A DNA stretch of 64,000 nt from Brevundimonas intermedia (GTDB taxonomy: Bacteria > Pseudomonadota > Alphaproteobacteria > Caulobacterales > Caulobacteraceae): the NCBI RefSeq assembly GCF_027922165.1, contig NZ_BSFD01000005.1, positions 133,215-197,214 of the forward strand. The letters run 5' to 3'. Shown in pieces: positions 1 to 7,973 of the stretch (positions are counted from its first letter, which is position 1; every line of letters starts with the position of its first letter). The position numbers and the translations under genes are program-made. The notes beneath the pieces were generated by a model, which did not search any database, was not told the origin of the DNA, and was given only the letters and a program-made list of their open reading frames with translations.

Positions 1-395
1 GCGCGGCGTAGCGGGATGGAGAAGGTCACGCCCAGAACGCCGCCCAGGATGCAGATGGCCACGGACTGCCAGAAGGGAAACTCCAGCCACCAGCCGATCA
101 TCACCAGGCCGGGCAGGACGAAGATGATCGAGCTCATGGCCCCGCCGACCGAGGCCACGGTCTGGACGGTCATGTTCTCCCAGATGGTCGAGGTGCGGAA
201 GGCCCGCAGCACCGCCATCGAGATCACCGCCGCCGGAATGGCCGAGGCGAAGGTCAGGCCGACCAGCAGGCCCAGATAGGTGTTGGCGGCGGTGAAGATC
301 ACCGCCAGCAGACAGCCCAGCACAAGGGCGCGAAGGGTCAGTTCAAGCCGGCCCTTTTGGGCAGGGCTTTGGGGCGCAGCGGCGGCGTCAGTCAT
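1..395 (-). CDS. OPT family oligopeptide transporter, N-terminal part (runs off the window)
   Basis: Reading the minus strand from the ATG at 393-395 gives 131 codons with no stop before the window edge, so only the N-terminus is present. The protein opens with a short polar stretch and then hydrophobic segments. The phrases LRALVLGCLLAVIFTAANTY, GLTFASAIPAAVISMAVLRA and ENMTVQTVASVGGAMSS are characteristic of the first helices of the OPT/YSL superfamily, proton-coupled inner-membrane importers of oligopeptides or metal chelates. Substrate cannot be told from this part. The start was chosen because the conserved block begins about 20 residues after it. It is divergent from nothing and lies just downstream of the PAP2 gene on the same strand. 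Confidence 0.8.
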   Translation of the reverse strand, partial: MTDAAAAPQSPAQKGRLELTLRALVLGCLLAVIFTAANTYLGLLVGLTFASAIPAAVISMAVLRAFRTSTIWENMTVQTVASVGGAMSSIIFVLPGLVMIGWWLEFPFWQSVAICILGGVLGVTFSIPLRR

Positions 396-472
396 CGAGA
401 TCGGTTCCCACGTTCGACGCGGACGTAAGCCCATAACGCCGCCTGCGGCAACCGGTCACGCCCAAGTCACGA

Positions 473-1255
473 TCAGGCGGGGAGGGGGTGAAGTCCGCGG
501 AACCGCCGTCGCGCCCGGCGAACCAGGCCGGGCGAGGCCACCGTCACCCGATAGACTCCCGCCATGACCAGGGCCGTCAGGGCCCAGGACAGCAGGATGT
601 CCGACAGGAAATGCCCCCCGAAGGCCAGCCGGTTCATCGACAGGGCGAAGGCGTAGACGACGGCGACAGGCAGGACGACCGGCCGCCATTTCGCCGGCGT
701 CAGCACCAGCAGGACTCCGACCATCCAGGCCGCGCTGGACCCCTCGCCCGAGACGAAGGAACAGTTGGACTGGCAGCCGTCGCTGATCACCCAGACGGGG
801 CTGAAGGCGGCGTCGCCGCCGAACTGGTCGATCTGGATGGGGCGAGCGCGTCCCCACAGACCCTTCAGCACCAGATTGACCACCAGGCCCGGCCCGATCG
901 CCAGGGCGGCCAGCGTAAAGACCGCGCGCCGCGCCGCGGCGCCGAGAGACCGTCGATGAAGGGCGCGCCACGCCAGCCGTCCGATCACGGCCAGAAGCAG
1001 CAGGGCGAGCACGACTGTGGAGCTTTTGCGCAGCGCCTTCAGAAGGGGATTGTCGGCCAGGAAGAAGCCGGCGTCAGGTCGGTAGAAGAGGCGGCTGACG
1101 GCGATATCGACGCCGGGGAAGGTCAGGAAATAGACGCTGATCGCCAGAACGGCCGTCGCCGCCAGAATCGCGGCGTCGTCGCGCGTCAGACCGGCCGAAC
1201 GGATCAGGTTCGGGATGCGGAAGCCGGGCCGGCCGATGATGATCGATTGAGACAC
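473..1255 (-). CDS. PAP2-family membrane phosphatase
   Basis: A 260-residue protein with about six hydrophobic segments and the three-part type 2 phosphatidic acid phosphatase signature. Motif 1 is K131-x6-RP (KGLWGRARP). Motif 2 is at 168-173 (VSGEGS). Motif 3 is R209-x5-H215-x3-D219 (NRLAFGGHFLSD). Such enzymes remove phosphate from lipid or lipid A substrates at the outer face of the inner membrane. Motif 2 departs from the usual PSGH by having Glu where His normally sits, and motif 3 has Asn instead of Ser before the Arg. The catalytic His215 and Asp219 remain. The gene diverges from mutM across 139 bp. The substrate is unknown; LpxE-like lipid A dephosphorylation is one possibility. Confidence 0.8.
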   Translation of the reverse strand: MSQSIIIGRPGFRIPNLIRSAGLTRDDAAILAATAVLAISVYFLTFPGVDIAVSRLFYRPDAGFFLADNPLLKALRKSSTVVLALLLLAVIGRLAWRALHRRSLGAAARRAVFTLAALAIGPGLVVNLVLKGLWGRARPIQIDQFGGDAAFSPVWVISDGCQSNCSFVSGEGSSAAWMVGVLLVLTPAKWRPVVLPVAVVYAFALSMNRLAFGGHFLSDILLSWALTALVMAGVYRVTVASPGLVRRARRRFRGLHPLPA

Positions 1256-1394
1256 ATTCCCCCCGGACTGCTCGCAGCGTGCATGACAGACCGGGGTGTC
1301 GCTCCAGCGTCGGTTCGAACAATGTTTTCCGACGATTGTCGCGGAGGCGGACGATCCGCTTGGCCCGGCCGTGTCGAGGCGCTAGGACCGGCCC

Positions 1395-2273
1395 ATGCCT
1401 GAACTTCCCGAGGTCGAAACCGTCCGACGCGGCCTGACGCCGGTGCTGGCGGGCGCGCGCCTGTCGCGGGTGCGGATCAACCGGCCCGACCTGCGTTTTC
1501 CGTTCCCGGAGCGATTTGTTGAACGGCTGGAGGGGGCGACGGTCGAGCGGATCGACCGCCGCGCCAAATATCTGCTGGCGCCCCTGTCGACGGGCGAGAC
1601 CTGGGTCACCCATCTGGGCATGACCGGCCGCTTTACCCTGGACGGAACCCTGCTGGGCGAGTTCGAGGAGGCCGCCCCCATCGCCGGCAAGCACGAGCAT
1701 TTCAGCGGCTGCGCCGTGCGCGACGGCGCCGCCACCCGCATCGGCTACGCCGACGCCCGCCGGTTCGGCTTCATGGGCCTGATCCGCACCGATCAGGTCG
1801 AGACCCATCCCTGGTTCGCCGGCCTGGGGCCCGAGCCGCTCGGCAACAGCTTTTCCGGCGCGCATCTGGTCGAGGCCTTCGCCGGCAAGACACAGAACAT
1901 CAAGGTCTCCCTGCTGGACCAGCGGATCGTCGCCGGCCTGGGCAATATCTATGTCTGCGAGGCGCTTTACCGCGCCCGGATCTCGCCCCTGGTCGCGGCC
2001 GGGTCGGTGTCGAAGGCGCGGCTGGAAACCCTGGCCTCGGTCGTCCGCGACGTGCTGAACGACGCCATCGCCGCCGGCGGATCGACCCTGAAGGACTTCG
2101 CCAACGCCGAGGGCGGCCAGGGCTATTTCCAGCACCGGTTCGACGTCTACGGCCGCGAGGACGAGCCGTGTCGCGGCGAGTCTGCGAAGGCGGGGGGCTG
2201 CACGGGGACGGTCGCCCGCATCGTTCAGGGTGGACGGTCGACCTTCTACTGCCCGTCCTGCCAGAGGAAGTAG
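1395..2273 (+). CDS. mutM: formamidopyrimidine-DNA glycosylase MutM/Fpg
   Basis: Removes 8-oxoguanine and formamidopyrimidines from DNA and nicks the abasic site. The 292-residue protein starts with the invariant PELPEVE block, whose Pro2 is the catalytic amine and Glu3 the acid. It carries the GLGNIYVCEALY helix-two-turn-helix region near 178-189 and ends in a zinc finger with the terminal CPSC. Length is slightly above the usual 270-290. The first zinc pair is spread apart (C-x9-C instead of C-x2-C), while the x16 spacing to the last CxxC is normal. It stands alone, divergent from the PAP2 gene. Confidence 0.97.
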   Translation: MPELPEVETVRRGLTPVLAGARLSRVRINRPDLRFPFPERFVERLEGATVERIDRRAKYLLAPLSTGETWVTHLGMTGRFTLDGTLLGEFEEAAPIAGKHEHFSGCAVRDGAATRIGYADARRFGFMGLIRTDQVETHPWFAGLGPEPLGNSFSGAHLVEAFAGKTQNIKVSLLDQRIVAGLGNIYVCEALYRARISPLVAAGSVSKARLETLASVVRDVLNDAIAAGGSTLKDFANAEGGQGYFQHRFDVYGREDEPCRGESAKAGGCTGTVARIVQGGRSTFYCPSCQRK

Positions 2274-2322
2274 GCGGGGTTTAGGCCTTCATCTCGCCGT
2301 TGGTTTCGTGTCAGATCGCCGC

Positions 2323-2805
2323 ATGAGCCTGCGCGAACGTCACCTGTGGATCGCCATTGTCACGACCGTGGCGGTGTGGGGCCTCTATGGCTGGCAAATG
2401 GCTCTTCAGATCGGCGCCGGCGGGTTGAACCGCGAGGAATTCGCCGGCGAGATGGGCGGATTGTTCCTGTTGGGCCTGTTGCTGATCGCGGTGGCCGAAG
2501 GGGTTCTTACCCTGATCGCCCGGCTGCTGCCGCGTGGCGAAACGCGCGAGGGCGCGGCCGAACGCAAGGCCTCGCTCCAGGCCAGTCATGTTTCGCTGAT
2601 GGCCCTGATCGGTCTGATCACCGTCCTGTCCGCCGTCCTGTTCTGCGCGGGCTGGATCGGGTCTGCGGCGGTCGGACCGCTGCTGCGCGTGGCGACGCCG
2701 GCCAATCTGCTGGTGCTGATCGCCAACGGGCTGATGGGCTGTATCGTCGTGTCGGAGCTGATCCGGTTCGCCATGACCCTCGCCCTGCTGCGCGCCAGAC
2801 GCTAG
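2323..2805 (+). CDS. conserved hypothetical four-helix membrane protein
   Basis: I do not recognise a named family. The 160-residue product has four hydrophobic stretches (about residues 9-27, 46-70, 91-112 and 123-150). A charged cytoplasmic-looking loop around RGETREGAAERKA separates helices 2 and 3. The open frame extends upstream to 2230, inside mutM, but that extension is polar and arginine-rich. The ATG at 2323, giving MSLRERHLW followed directly by helix 1, is the more likely start, although no strong ribosome site is visible. It lies 27 bp before the enoyl-CoA hydratase gene and may share a transcript with it. Confidence 0.65.
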   Translation: MSLRERHLWIAIVTTVAVWGLYGWQMALQIGAGGLNREEFAGEMGGLFLLGLLLIAVAEGVLTLIARLLPRGETREGAAERKASLQASHVSLMALIGLITVLSAVLFCAGWIGSAAVGPLLRVATPANLLVLIANGLMGCIVVSELIRFAMTLALLRARR

Positions 2806-2832
2806 ATCGACGACAGAACGAGGAGATCGACC

Positions 2833-3618
2833 ATGGCCGACGCCTATTCCACCCTGCTGATCGAACGCCACGCCGACGGTTATGCCGTCGTGACCCTGAA
2901 CCGGCCCGAGGCGCTGAACGCGCTGAACTCGACCCTGTTCGGGGAACTGGCGGCCTTCCTCGATGCGGTCGAGACCGACGACAGCGTACGCTGCCTGATC
3001 CTGACCGGCTCGGCCAAGGCCTTCGCCGCCGGGGCGGACATCAAGGAGATGGCGGACCAGTCCTACGCCGACATGTTCAAGGGCAATTTCTTCGCCCTGG
3101 GCCATGACCGGATCATGCGCTTCCGCAAGCCGATCATCGCGGCCGTGTCGGGCTACGCCCTGGGCGGAGGCTGCGAACTGGCGATGTTGTGCGACTTCAT
3201 CATCGCCTCCGAGAACGCCAAGTTCGGCCAGCCCGAGATCAATCTGGGCGTGGCCCCCGGCATCGGCGGCTCGCAGCGGCTGACGCGCCTGGTCGGCAAG
3301 TCCAAGGCCATGGACATGATCCTGACCGCCCGGATGATGGATGCGGCCGAGGCCGAACGCGCCGGCCTGGTCAGCCGCGTCGTCGCCCCCGACGCCCTGC
3401 TGGACGAGGCCCGCGCCGCCGCCGCCAAGATCGCGGCGCAAAGCCCGCTGGCGGTGATGATGAACAAGGAAATGGTCAATGTCGCTCTGGAGACCAGCCT
3501 GAGCGAAGGCGTCCGGTTCGAACGCCGGCTGTTCCACTCCCTGTTCGCCTTCGAGGACCAGAAGGAAGGCATGTCCGCCTTCGTCGACAAGCGGAAGCCG
3601 GACTTCAAGGGGCGATGA
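2833..3618 (+). CDS. enoyl-CoA hydratase (crotonase family)
   Basis: A 261-residue crotonase-fold enzyme expected to hydrate trans-2-enoyl-CoA in fatty-acid beta-oxidation or a related pathway in the cytoplasm. Both catalytic glutamates are present: E115 in [11 protein letters not shown] and E135 in [16 protein letters not shown]. The oxyanion-hole segments [11 protein letters not shown] (63-73) and GYALGGGCE are also intact. The length is standard. A clear AACGAGGAGATCGACC ribosome site precedes the ATG. It is a stand-alone hydratase without the dehydrogenase fusion. The closest well-known relatives are short-chain hydratases such as PaaF or Crt, but the exact substrate cannot be assigned. 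Confidence 0.9.
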   Translation: MADAYSTLLIERHADGYAVVTLNRPEALNALNSTLFGELAAFLDAVETDDSVRCLILTGSAKAFAAGADIKEMADQSYADMFKGNFFALGHDRIMRFRKPIIAAVSGYALGGGCELAMLCDFIIASENAKFGQPEINLGVAPGIGGSQRLTRLVGKSKAMDMILTARMMDAAEAERAGLVSRVVAPDALLDEARAAAAKIAAQSPLAVMMNKEMVNVALETSLSEGVRFERRLFHSLFAFEDQKEGMSAFVDKRKPDFKGR

Positions 3619-3671
3619 CCCAAGGTCGCGGTCGTCAACCGATCGCCGTGATCGGGCGTTAAGAGCGGGTC

Positions 3672-4574
3672 ATGCGCCGTCTTCTTGCTCCGTTTTTCGC
3701 GATCCTGCTCGTCGTCCTTCCCGGCGTCGCCGTCGCCCAGACAACAGTATCGGCGTCTCTCGCCCCTGCCTTCCGTTCCGACCGGATCATCGTCGAGACG
3801 CGGGGGGCGGGGCCGGATATCGTCTTCATTCCGGGCCTCGGCTCTACCGGGGCGGCCTGGCGGTCTACGGCGGACAAGCTGGAGGGGCGTTACCGGGTGC
3901 ATCTGGTGACCATCCGGGGCTTCGGCCAGACGGACATCGGGGCCAACGCCGGCGGCGCCCTGGCGGCGCCCGCCGCGCGGGAGATCGAACGCTATATCCG
4001 CGAGCAGCGGCTTTCGCGCCCCGCCCTGATTGGCCATTCGCTGGGCGGTCAGATCGCACTGCGGGTCGCGGCGGACATGCGGGACCGGATCGGTCGGGTG
4101 ATGGTGGTGGATTCCGCGCCCTTCTTTCCGGCCCTGGTCGATTCCCGCGTCACCGCCCGCGAGGTCGAGCCTTTGGCGCGGCTGGCCTATCAGGCCCTGA
4201 TGCTGTTCGGGGACCAGGCGCTGAAGGGCCAGGTCTCAGCCCTGGGCGGCGACCTCGGCCTGGCGGGCGACATGGTGTTCGACGGCCTGGGTCTGCAGGG
4301 CGGCGACCGGCGTGTCCTGGCTCAGGGTCTGTATGAAGCCCTGACCGTCGATCTGCGACCCCGGCTGCGCGACGTCACCGCCTCCGTGACGGTGGTCTAT
4401 GGCTGGACGCCGGATACGAACAGCCCACGCAACCGGCTGGAGGGCCTTTATCGCTACGGCTTCTCCAACCTGCGCAGTCCCGCGCGGTTCGTCCGCATCG
4501 AGGGCGCCGATCACCAAGTGATGATCGACCAGCCCGCTCGCTTCCAGGCGGCGGTGGATCGGTTTTTGGGGTAG
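3672..4574 (+). CDS. secreted alpha/beta-fold hydrolase
   Basis: A 300-residue protein with a signal peptide (residues 1-22, cleavage likely after AVA-Q) and an alpha/beta hydrolase fold. The oxyanion-hole loop is FIPGLGSTGAAW (52-63). The nucleophile elbow GHSLGG places Ser123, and the C-terminal histidine is H281 in EGADHQVMID. The order strand-nucleophile-acid-His is complete, so an esterase or related hydrolase acting in the periplasm is likely. The substrate is unknown. It follows the enoyl-CoA hydratase by 53 bp with no obvious terminator between. Confidence 0.8.
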   Translation: MRRLLAPFFAILLVVLPGVAVAQTTVSASLAPAFRSDRIIVETRGAGPDIVFIPGLGSTGAAWRSTADKLEGRYRVHLVTIRGFGQTDIGANAGGALAAPAAREIERYIREQRLSRPALIGHSLGGQIALRVAADMRDRIGRVMVVDSAPFFPALVDSRVTAREVEPLARLAYQALMLFGDQALKGQVSALGGDLGLAGDMVFDGLGLQGGDRRVLAQGLYEALTVDLRPRLRDVTASVTVVYGWTPDTNSPRNRLEGLYRYGFSNLRSPARFVRIEGADHQVMIDQPARFQAAVDRFLG

Positions 4575-4642
4575 GGCGAAGTTGAGATAACACTGATTTT
4601 CGAATCGTGTGGGTTGTGTTATTGTCCCTCTAAACGGGAGGG

Positions 4643-5956
4643 ATGGACGTGCGCCTCAAGACTATGTTTGTAGCGGTAGGCATCACTGTCTTAACGACAG
4701 GCTGCACCAGCGTGTTTCGAAACTCACAAGCGCCAATCCTTGATCAGCGCGCCGAGCTTGTGGAACTTGGCAAAAATTTAAACATCATACGCGGCGAACT
4801 CGAGATCGCCGAAATGTGCCTGGCGGATCCCAACACGAAGAAAGACGCCGATTCCATGAATTGCGCCGTACGGACTTCGGCGGTTCCTTCGGTGCAGTCG
4901 GATACCAGTTCGCACGCCTGGCAAATGGCGCGCGAACACCGTAGCGAGGTCCGCGCTTATACGAACGTCAATCTGCGAGCTTACGTTCGATTGAGGGTTA
5001 CCCAGGTCGATGCCCTCTGCGGCTTGTTTTTCGATGAGCTGTCCCAGGTCAAGAACCAGACGCGATACGGTCGGGACCTCTTTAACATCGGCGCGGAATT
5101 CGCGACCGTGGCCCTGGGCGTCAGCGGGAGCCCGGCTGAACAACTCGCGGCGCTTTCCGGAATTCAGCTCAGTGTCAACGACACTTTCGACGCCAGCGAA
5201 CGGGCGATGCTGCTGTCGCCCGACCCTCACAAGGTGTTCCTGCTTGTGAAACAAACCCAAGATGGAATCGACCCGCCAACGCTCCAAACGTTTGCCGAAG
5301 CGGACACCTATGTTCGCGACTATGCCCGGCCATGCACATTCCTGGGCATCCAGACCGTCATTGATCGAGCGTTGAGAGAAGAGCTGGAACGGAACGAACC
5401 CGGCGGACGGTTGGCGGACTTGAACGCGGTGATGGACGAGGTTCTTGAAGTCGTAAACGGATCTGACGGAACGCTCGCATCCTTGGCCGGACAGGGGCTG
5501 CCTCTGTACTGGCTGTTTGTCCTGGCTCCAACGGGAGCCGAGGAGCAAAGTCACGTGATGGCGCTTCTGCCTTCGGATACCCGTTCAGCTGTCGCCTCGG
5601 TTTACGCAGACGCGGCCAAGCGTGAAGAAATTGGCGCCTTGCTGCAGGACCTCGACACGAGAGCTCCGGCAGTGCCGCGGTCGGCGCGGGCCGCCAAGAC
5701 CGCTTATGACGCCGAGCAGAAGCAGAAGGCGGCCGACGCTGCGGAGCGGGTGCGGGTGGAAAACGCCTTACGGCTGCAGCAGGCCGAGGTGCAACGAGCG
5801 CTTCAAGAGCAGCGGCTGGCTGACGCTCAAGCCCGAGTGCTTCAGGCCCAAAAGGAGGCGGACGACGCCGCTGCCGCTAGGATCGCGGCAGAGAGCGCGG
5901 CGGCTGGATCAGAGGAGGCCGGTCCAGCGGTGACGGACCCCGACGGGTCGACCTAG
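4643..5956 (+). CDS. hypothetical lipoprotein with C-terminal coiled coil
   Basis: The function is unknown. The protein of 437 residues opens with MDVRLKTMFVAVGITVLTTGC, a lipoprotein signal with its cysteine at position 21. A mixed alpha-helical middle with several Cys follows. From about residue 340 to 420 there is an Ala/Glu/Gln-rich coiled coil (AEQKQKAADAAERVRVENAL). A good ribosome site, GGGAGGG, precedes the ATG at 4643; a GTG two codons later is an alternative. The first 1 kb and the upstream 68 bp are visibly less GC-rich and use rarer codons than every neighbour, which suggests transfer or weak selection. Its TAG stop overlaps the recQ stop inside the palindrome CCTAGG. Confidence 0.75.
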   Translation: MDVRLKTMFVAVGITVLTTGCTSVFRNSQAPILDQRAELVELGKNLNIIRGELEIAEMCLADPNTKKDADSMNCAVRTSAVPSVQSDTSSHAWQMAREHRSEVRAYTNVNLRAYVRLRVTQVDALCGLFFDELSQVKNQTRYGRDLFNIGAEFATVALGVSGSPAEQLAALSGIQLSVNDTFDASERAMLLSPDPHKVFLLVKQTQDGIDPPTLQTFAEADTYVRDYARPCTFLGIQTVIDRALREELERNEPGGRLADLNAVMDEVLEVVNGSDGTLASLAGQGLPLYWLFVLAPTGAEEQSHVMALLPSDTRSAVASVYADAAKREEIGALLQDLDTRAPAVPRSARAAKTAYDAEQKQKAADAAERVRVENALRLQQAEVQRALQEQRLADAQARVLQAQKEADDAAAARIAAESAAAGSEEAGPAVTDPDGST

Positions 5957-7869
5957 GCGGTGACAGCCCTCAACGTCTCCAGCACACCCTTGCCGTAGCG
6001 ATCCAGTTTCGACTGGCCCACGCCGGGCAAGGCGCCCAGGGCGGTCAGGTCGCCCGGTTCGGCGTGGGCGATTTCCAGCAGGGTCTTGTCCTGGAAGATG
6101 ACATAGGGCGGGACGTGCTGTTCCGAGGCGCGGTCGCGGCGCCAGGCGCGCAGGGCCTCGAACCGGGCGCGGACGTCGGCGTCCATGGTCTCCAGCGCGG
6201 CGTTGCGGCCCTCGCCGGTGCGGTCGCGGCGATTGCGCGGATTGCCCGAGCGCGTACCGGCGTCGTAGCCGGCGGGCACGCGGCGGACCTCGATCTTGCG
6301 TTCGGCCTTGTAGACGGCGCGCACCGCCTCGCCGTCGCCCAGCCCGACCAGGGGCTTGCCGTCGTTCGGATCCTCGACCAGCAGGCCCTCGAACAACAGG
6401 TGATCGACGATGTCGCGCCAGCCGTTGGGCGAGATGTCGGCGCCTATGCCCCAGGTGGACAGCTGTTGCTCCCACGGCTGGACCGCCTTGGTCCGGCCGG
6501 TCAGGTGGTCGACGATCCGGCCCCGGCCGAACCGGCCACCCAGACGCTGGACCGCCGCCAGGGCCTTTTGCGCGGGGACGGTGGCGTCATAGAGCAGGGG
6601 CGGGTCGCCGCAGATGTCGCAGACGCCGCAAGGCTGGGCCTCGGTTTCCCCGAAATAGCGGCGCACGGCCTGGGCGCGGCAGACGGCGCCGTCCAGCATG
6701 GCGAACAGCTGGCGGGCCTTGCGCACCTGAACCTGTTTGACCTCCTCGGCCATCGGGCGGCTGTCCAGCCGGCGCAGGGTCCAGGCGATGTCGGAGGGGC
6801 CGTACAGGGTGATGCCCTCGGCTGGTTCGCCGTCGCGCCCGCCCCGTCCGATCTCCTGCCAATAGGCCTCGAGACTGCCCGGTGGATCGGCGTGGATGAC
6901 GAAGCGCACATCGGCCTTGTCCACCCCCATGCCGAAGGCGATGGTGGCGACCATGACGGCGCCGTCCTCGGCCAGGAACCGTTCCAGCCGGCGGTCGCGC
7001 TCTTTCGTATCCATGCCCGCGTGATAGGCGATGGCGTTGGTTCCGGCGTCGCGCAGGGCCTGGGCCACGCGGTCGCAGCCGTCGCGGCTGCCGCAATAGA
7101 CGACGCCCGACTTGCCGCGCCGCTCGCGCACCAGTTCGATGACCCGGGCGTCGGTCTTGGCGCGCGAGGCGCTTTCCTTGCGCTCGGCCGACAGTTGCAG
7201 GTTCGGGCGGGCGAAACTGTCGACGAAGACCTTGGCCTGTTCCAGCCGCAGCGAGCGCAGGATGTCGTCGCGGGTGCGGGCGTCGGCGGTGGCGGTGACG
7301 GCGATGCGCGGCACGTTCGGGAACCGCTCGGCCAGCAGACCCAGGTTGCGATAGTCGGGACGGAAGTCGTGGCCCCATTGGCTGACGCAGTGGGCCTCGT
7401 CGATGGCGATCAGGCTGAGGGGAAGCTCGGCCAGCCGGTCCATCATGGCGCCGGCCGCCAAGCCTTCAGGCGAGACGTACAGCAGGTCCAGATCGCCGGA
7501 CCGGGCTGCAGCCCAGATGGCCGACCGCTCGTCCAGCGACACGCCGGAATCCAGCCGGGCGGCGGCGACGCCCTGCTGTTTCAGGGCCTCGACCTGGTCG
7601 GTCATCAGGGCGATCAGCGGCGAGACCACCAGGCCCAGACCGGGGCGCAGAATGGCGGGGATCTGATAGCAGACGCTCTTGCCGCCACCGGTGGGCAGGA
7701 CGGCCAGCACATCGCGCCCGGCCAGGATCTCGTCCACCACCTGGCTTTGCAGGCCCCGGAAGTCGGCATGGCCCCAGACGCGCGACAGCAGGGACCGGGC
7801 GTCGTCCAGTGTCGGGTCTTGGGCGGGGCGGGACTGGGTTTGCGTGGCCGGCATCCGAGAGTTGTGCAC
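5953..7869 (-). CDS. recQ: ATP-dependent DNA helicase RecQ
   Basis: A 3'-5' superfamily 2 helicase used in recombinational repair and fork restart. Of 638 residues, the N-terminal part carries FRGLQSQVVDEIL, Walker A LPTGGGKS (near 58-65), the DEAH box IDEAHCVSQWGHDFRPDYRNLG, and motif VI with QEIGRGGRDG. The RecQ-C zinc cluster is CRAQAVRRYFGETEAQ followed by CGVCDICGD. A winged-helix region and a C-terminal HRDC domain (ALGALPGVGQSKLDRYG) complete the full-length architecture. The start can be GTG at 7869 or ATG at 7854, five codons later; I could not decide from the ribosome site. It is convergent with the lipoprotein gene and overlaps it by 4 bp. Confidence 0.97.
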   Translation of the reverse strand: MHNSRMPATQTQSRPAQDPTLDDARSLLSRVWGHADFRGLQSQVVDEILAGRDVLAVLPTGGGKSVCYQIPAILRPGLGLVVSPLIALMTDQVEALKQQGVAAARLDSGVSLDERSAIWAAARSGDLDLLYVSPEGLAAGAMMDRLAELPLSLIAIDEAHCVSQWGHDFRPDYRNLGLLAERFPNVPRIAVTATADARTRDDILRSLRLEQAKVFVDSFARPNLQLSAERKESASRAKTDARVIELVRERRGKSGVVYCGSRDGCDRVAQALRDAGTNAIAYHAGMDTKERDRRLERFLAEDGAVMVATIAFGMGVDKADVRFVIHADPPGSLEAYWQEIGRGGRDGEPAEGITLYGPSDIAWTLRRLDSRPMAEEVKQVQVRKARQLFAMLDGAVCRAQAVRRYFGETEAQPCGVCDICGDPPLLYDATVPAQKALAAVQRLGGRFGRGRIVDHLTGRTKAVQPWEQQLSTWGIGADISPNGWRDIVDHLLFEGLLVEDPNDGKPLVGLGDGEAVRAVYKAERKIEVRRVPAGYDAGTRSGNPRNRRDRTGEGRNAALETMDADVRARFEALRAWRRDRASEQHVPPYVIFQDKTLLEIAHAEPGDLTALGALPGVGQSKLDRYGKGVLETLRAVTA

Positions 7870-7894
7870 TATTTGTTCCGCGGTGCGAAGACGG

Positions 7895-7950
7895 CCCGGC
7901 CGTTTTCACGGCCGGGTCTTAAATCAGAATGGGCCGTTTTCACGGCCGGG
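7895..7950. terminator. two tandem GTTTTCA-loop hairpins
   Basis: Two near copies of GGCCGTTTTCACGGCCGGG lie 36 bp apart. The first forms a perfect hairpin, CCCGGCCG-TTTTCA-CGGCCGGG, at 7895-7916. The second, at 7932-7947, has a shorter GGCCG/CGGCC stem around the same TTTTCA loop. They sit between the 3' end of the NDUFA9-like gene (ending 7974) and the start of recQ, both on the minus strand. Transcript termination or 3'-end protection is the likely role, but there is no long T tract. Confidence 0.45.
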
Positions 7951-7973
7951 GCGTCAGACCGGGGAAGGATGCG

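Noticed and set aside
1313..1327. GTTC-N7-GTTT between the PAP2 gene and mutM, resembling a LexA box
   Set aside because: Same reason: one mismatch is too weak, and mutM is not a classical SOS gene.
488..1402. A 304-codon plus-strand frame opposite the PAP2 gene
   Set aside because: It is Arg/Gln/Asp-rich with no domain. The minus strand shows all three PAP2 motifs.
7864..7878. GTGC-N7-GTTC near the recQ start, one mismatch from the alphaproteobacterial LexA box GTTC-N7-GTTC
   Set aside because: Dozens of one-mismatch hits are expected by chance in a window this size, so it is not evidence of SOS control.
7895..7950. Two direct repeats considered as a minimal CRISPR array
   Set aside because: Only two short copies, each self-complementary with the spacer merely separating hairpins, and no cas genes in the window.
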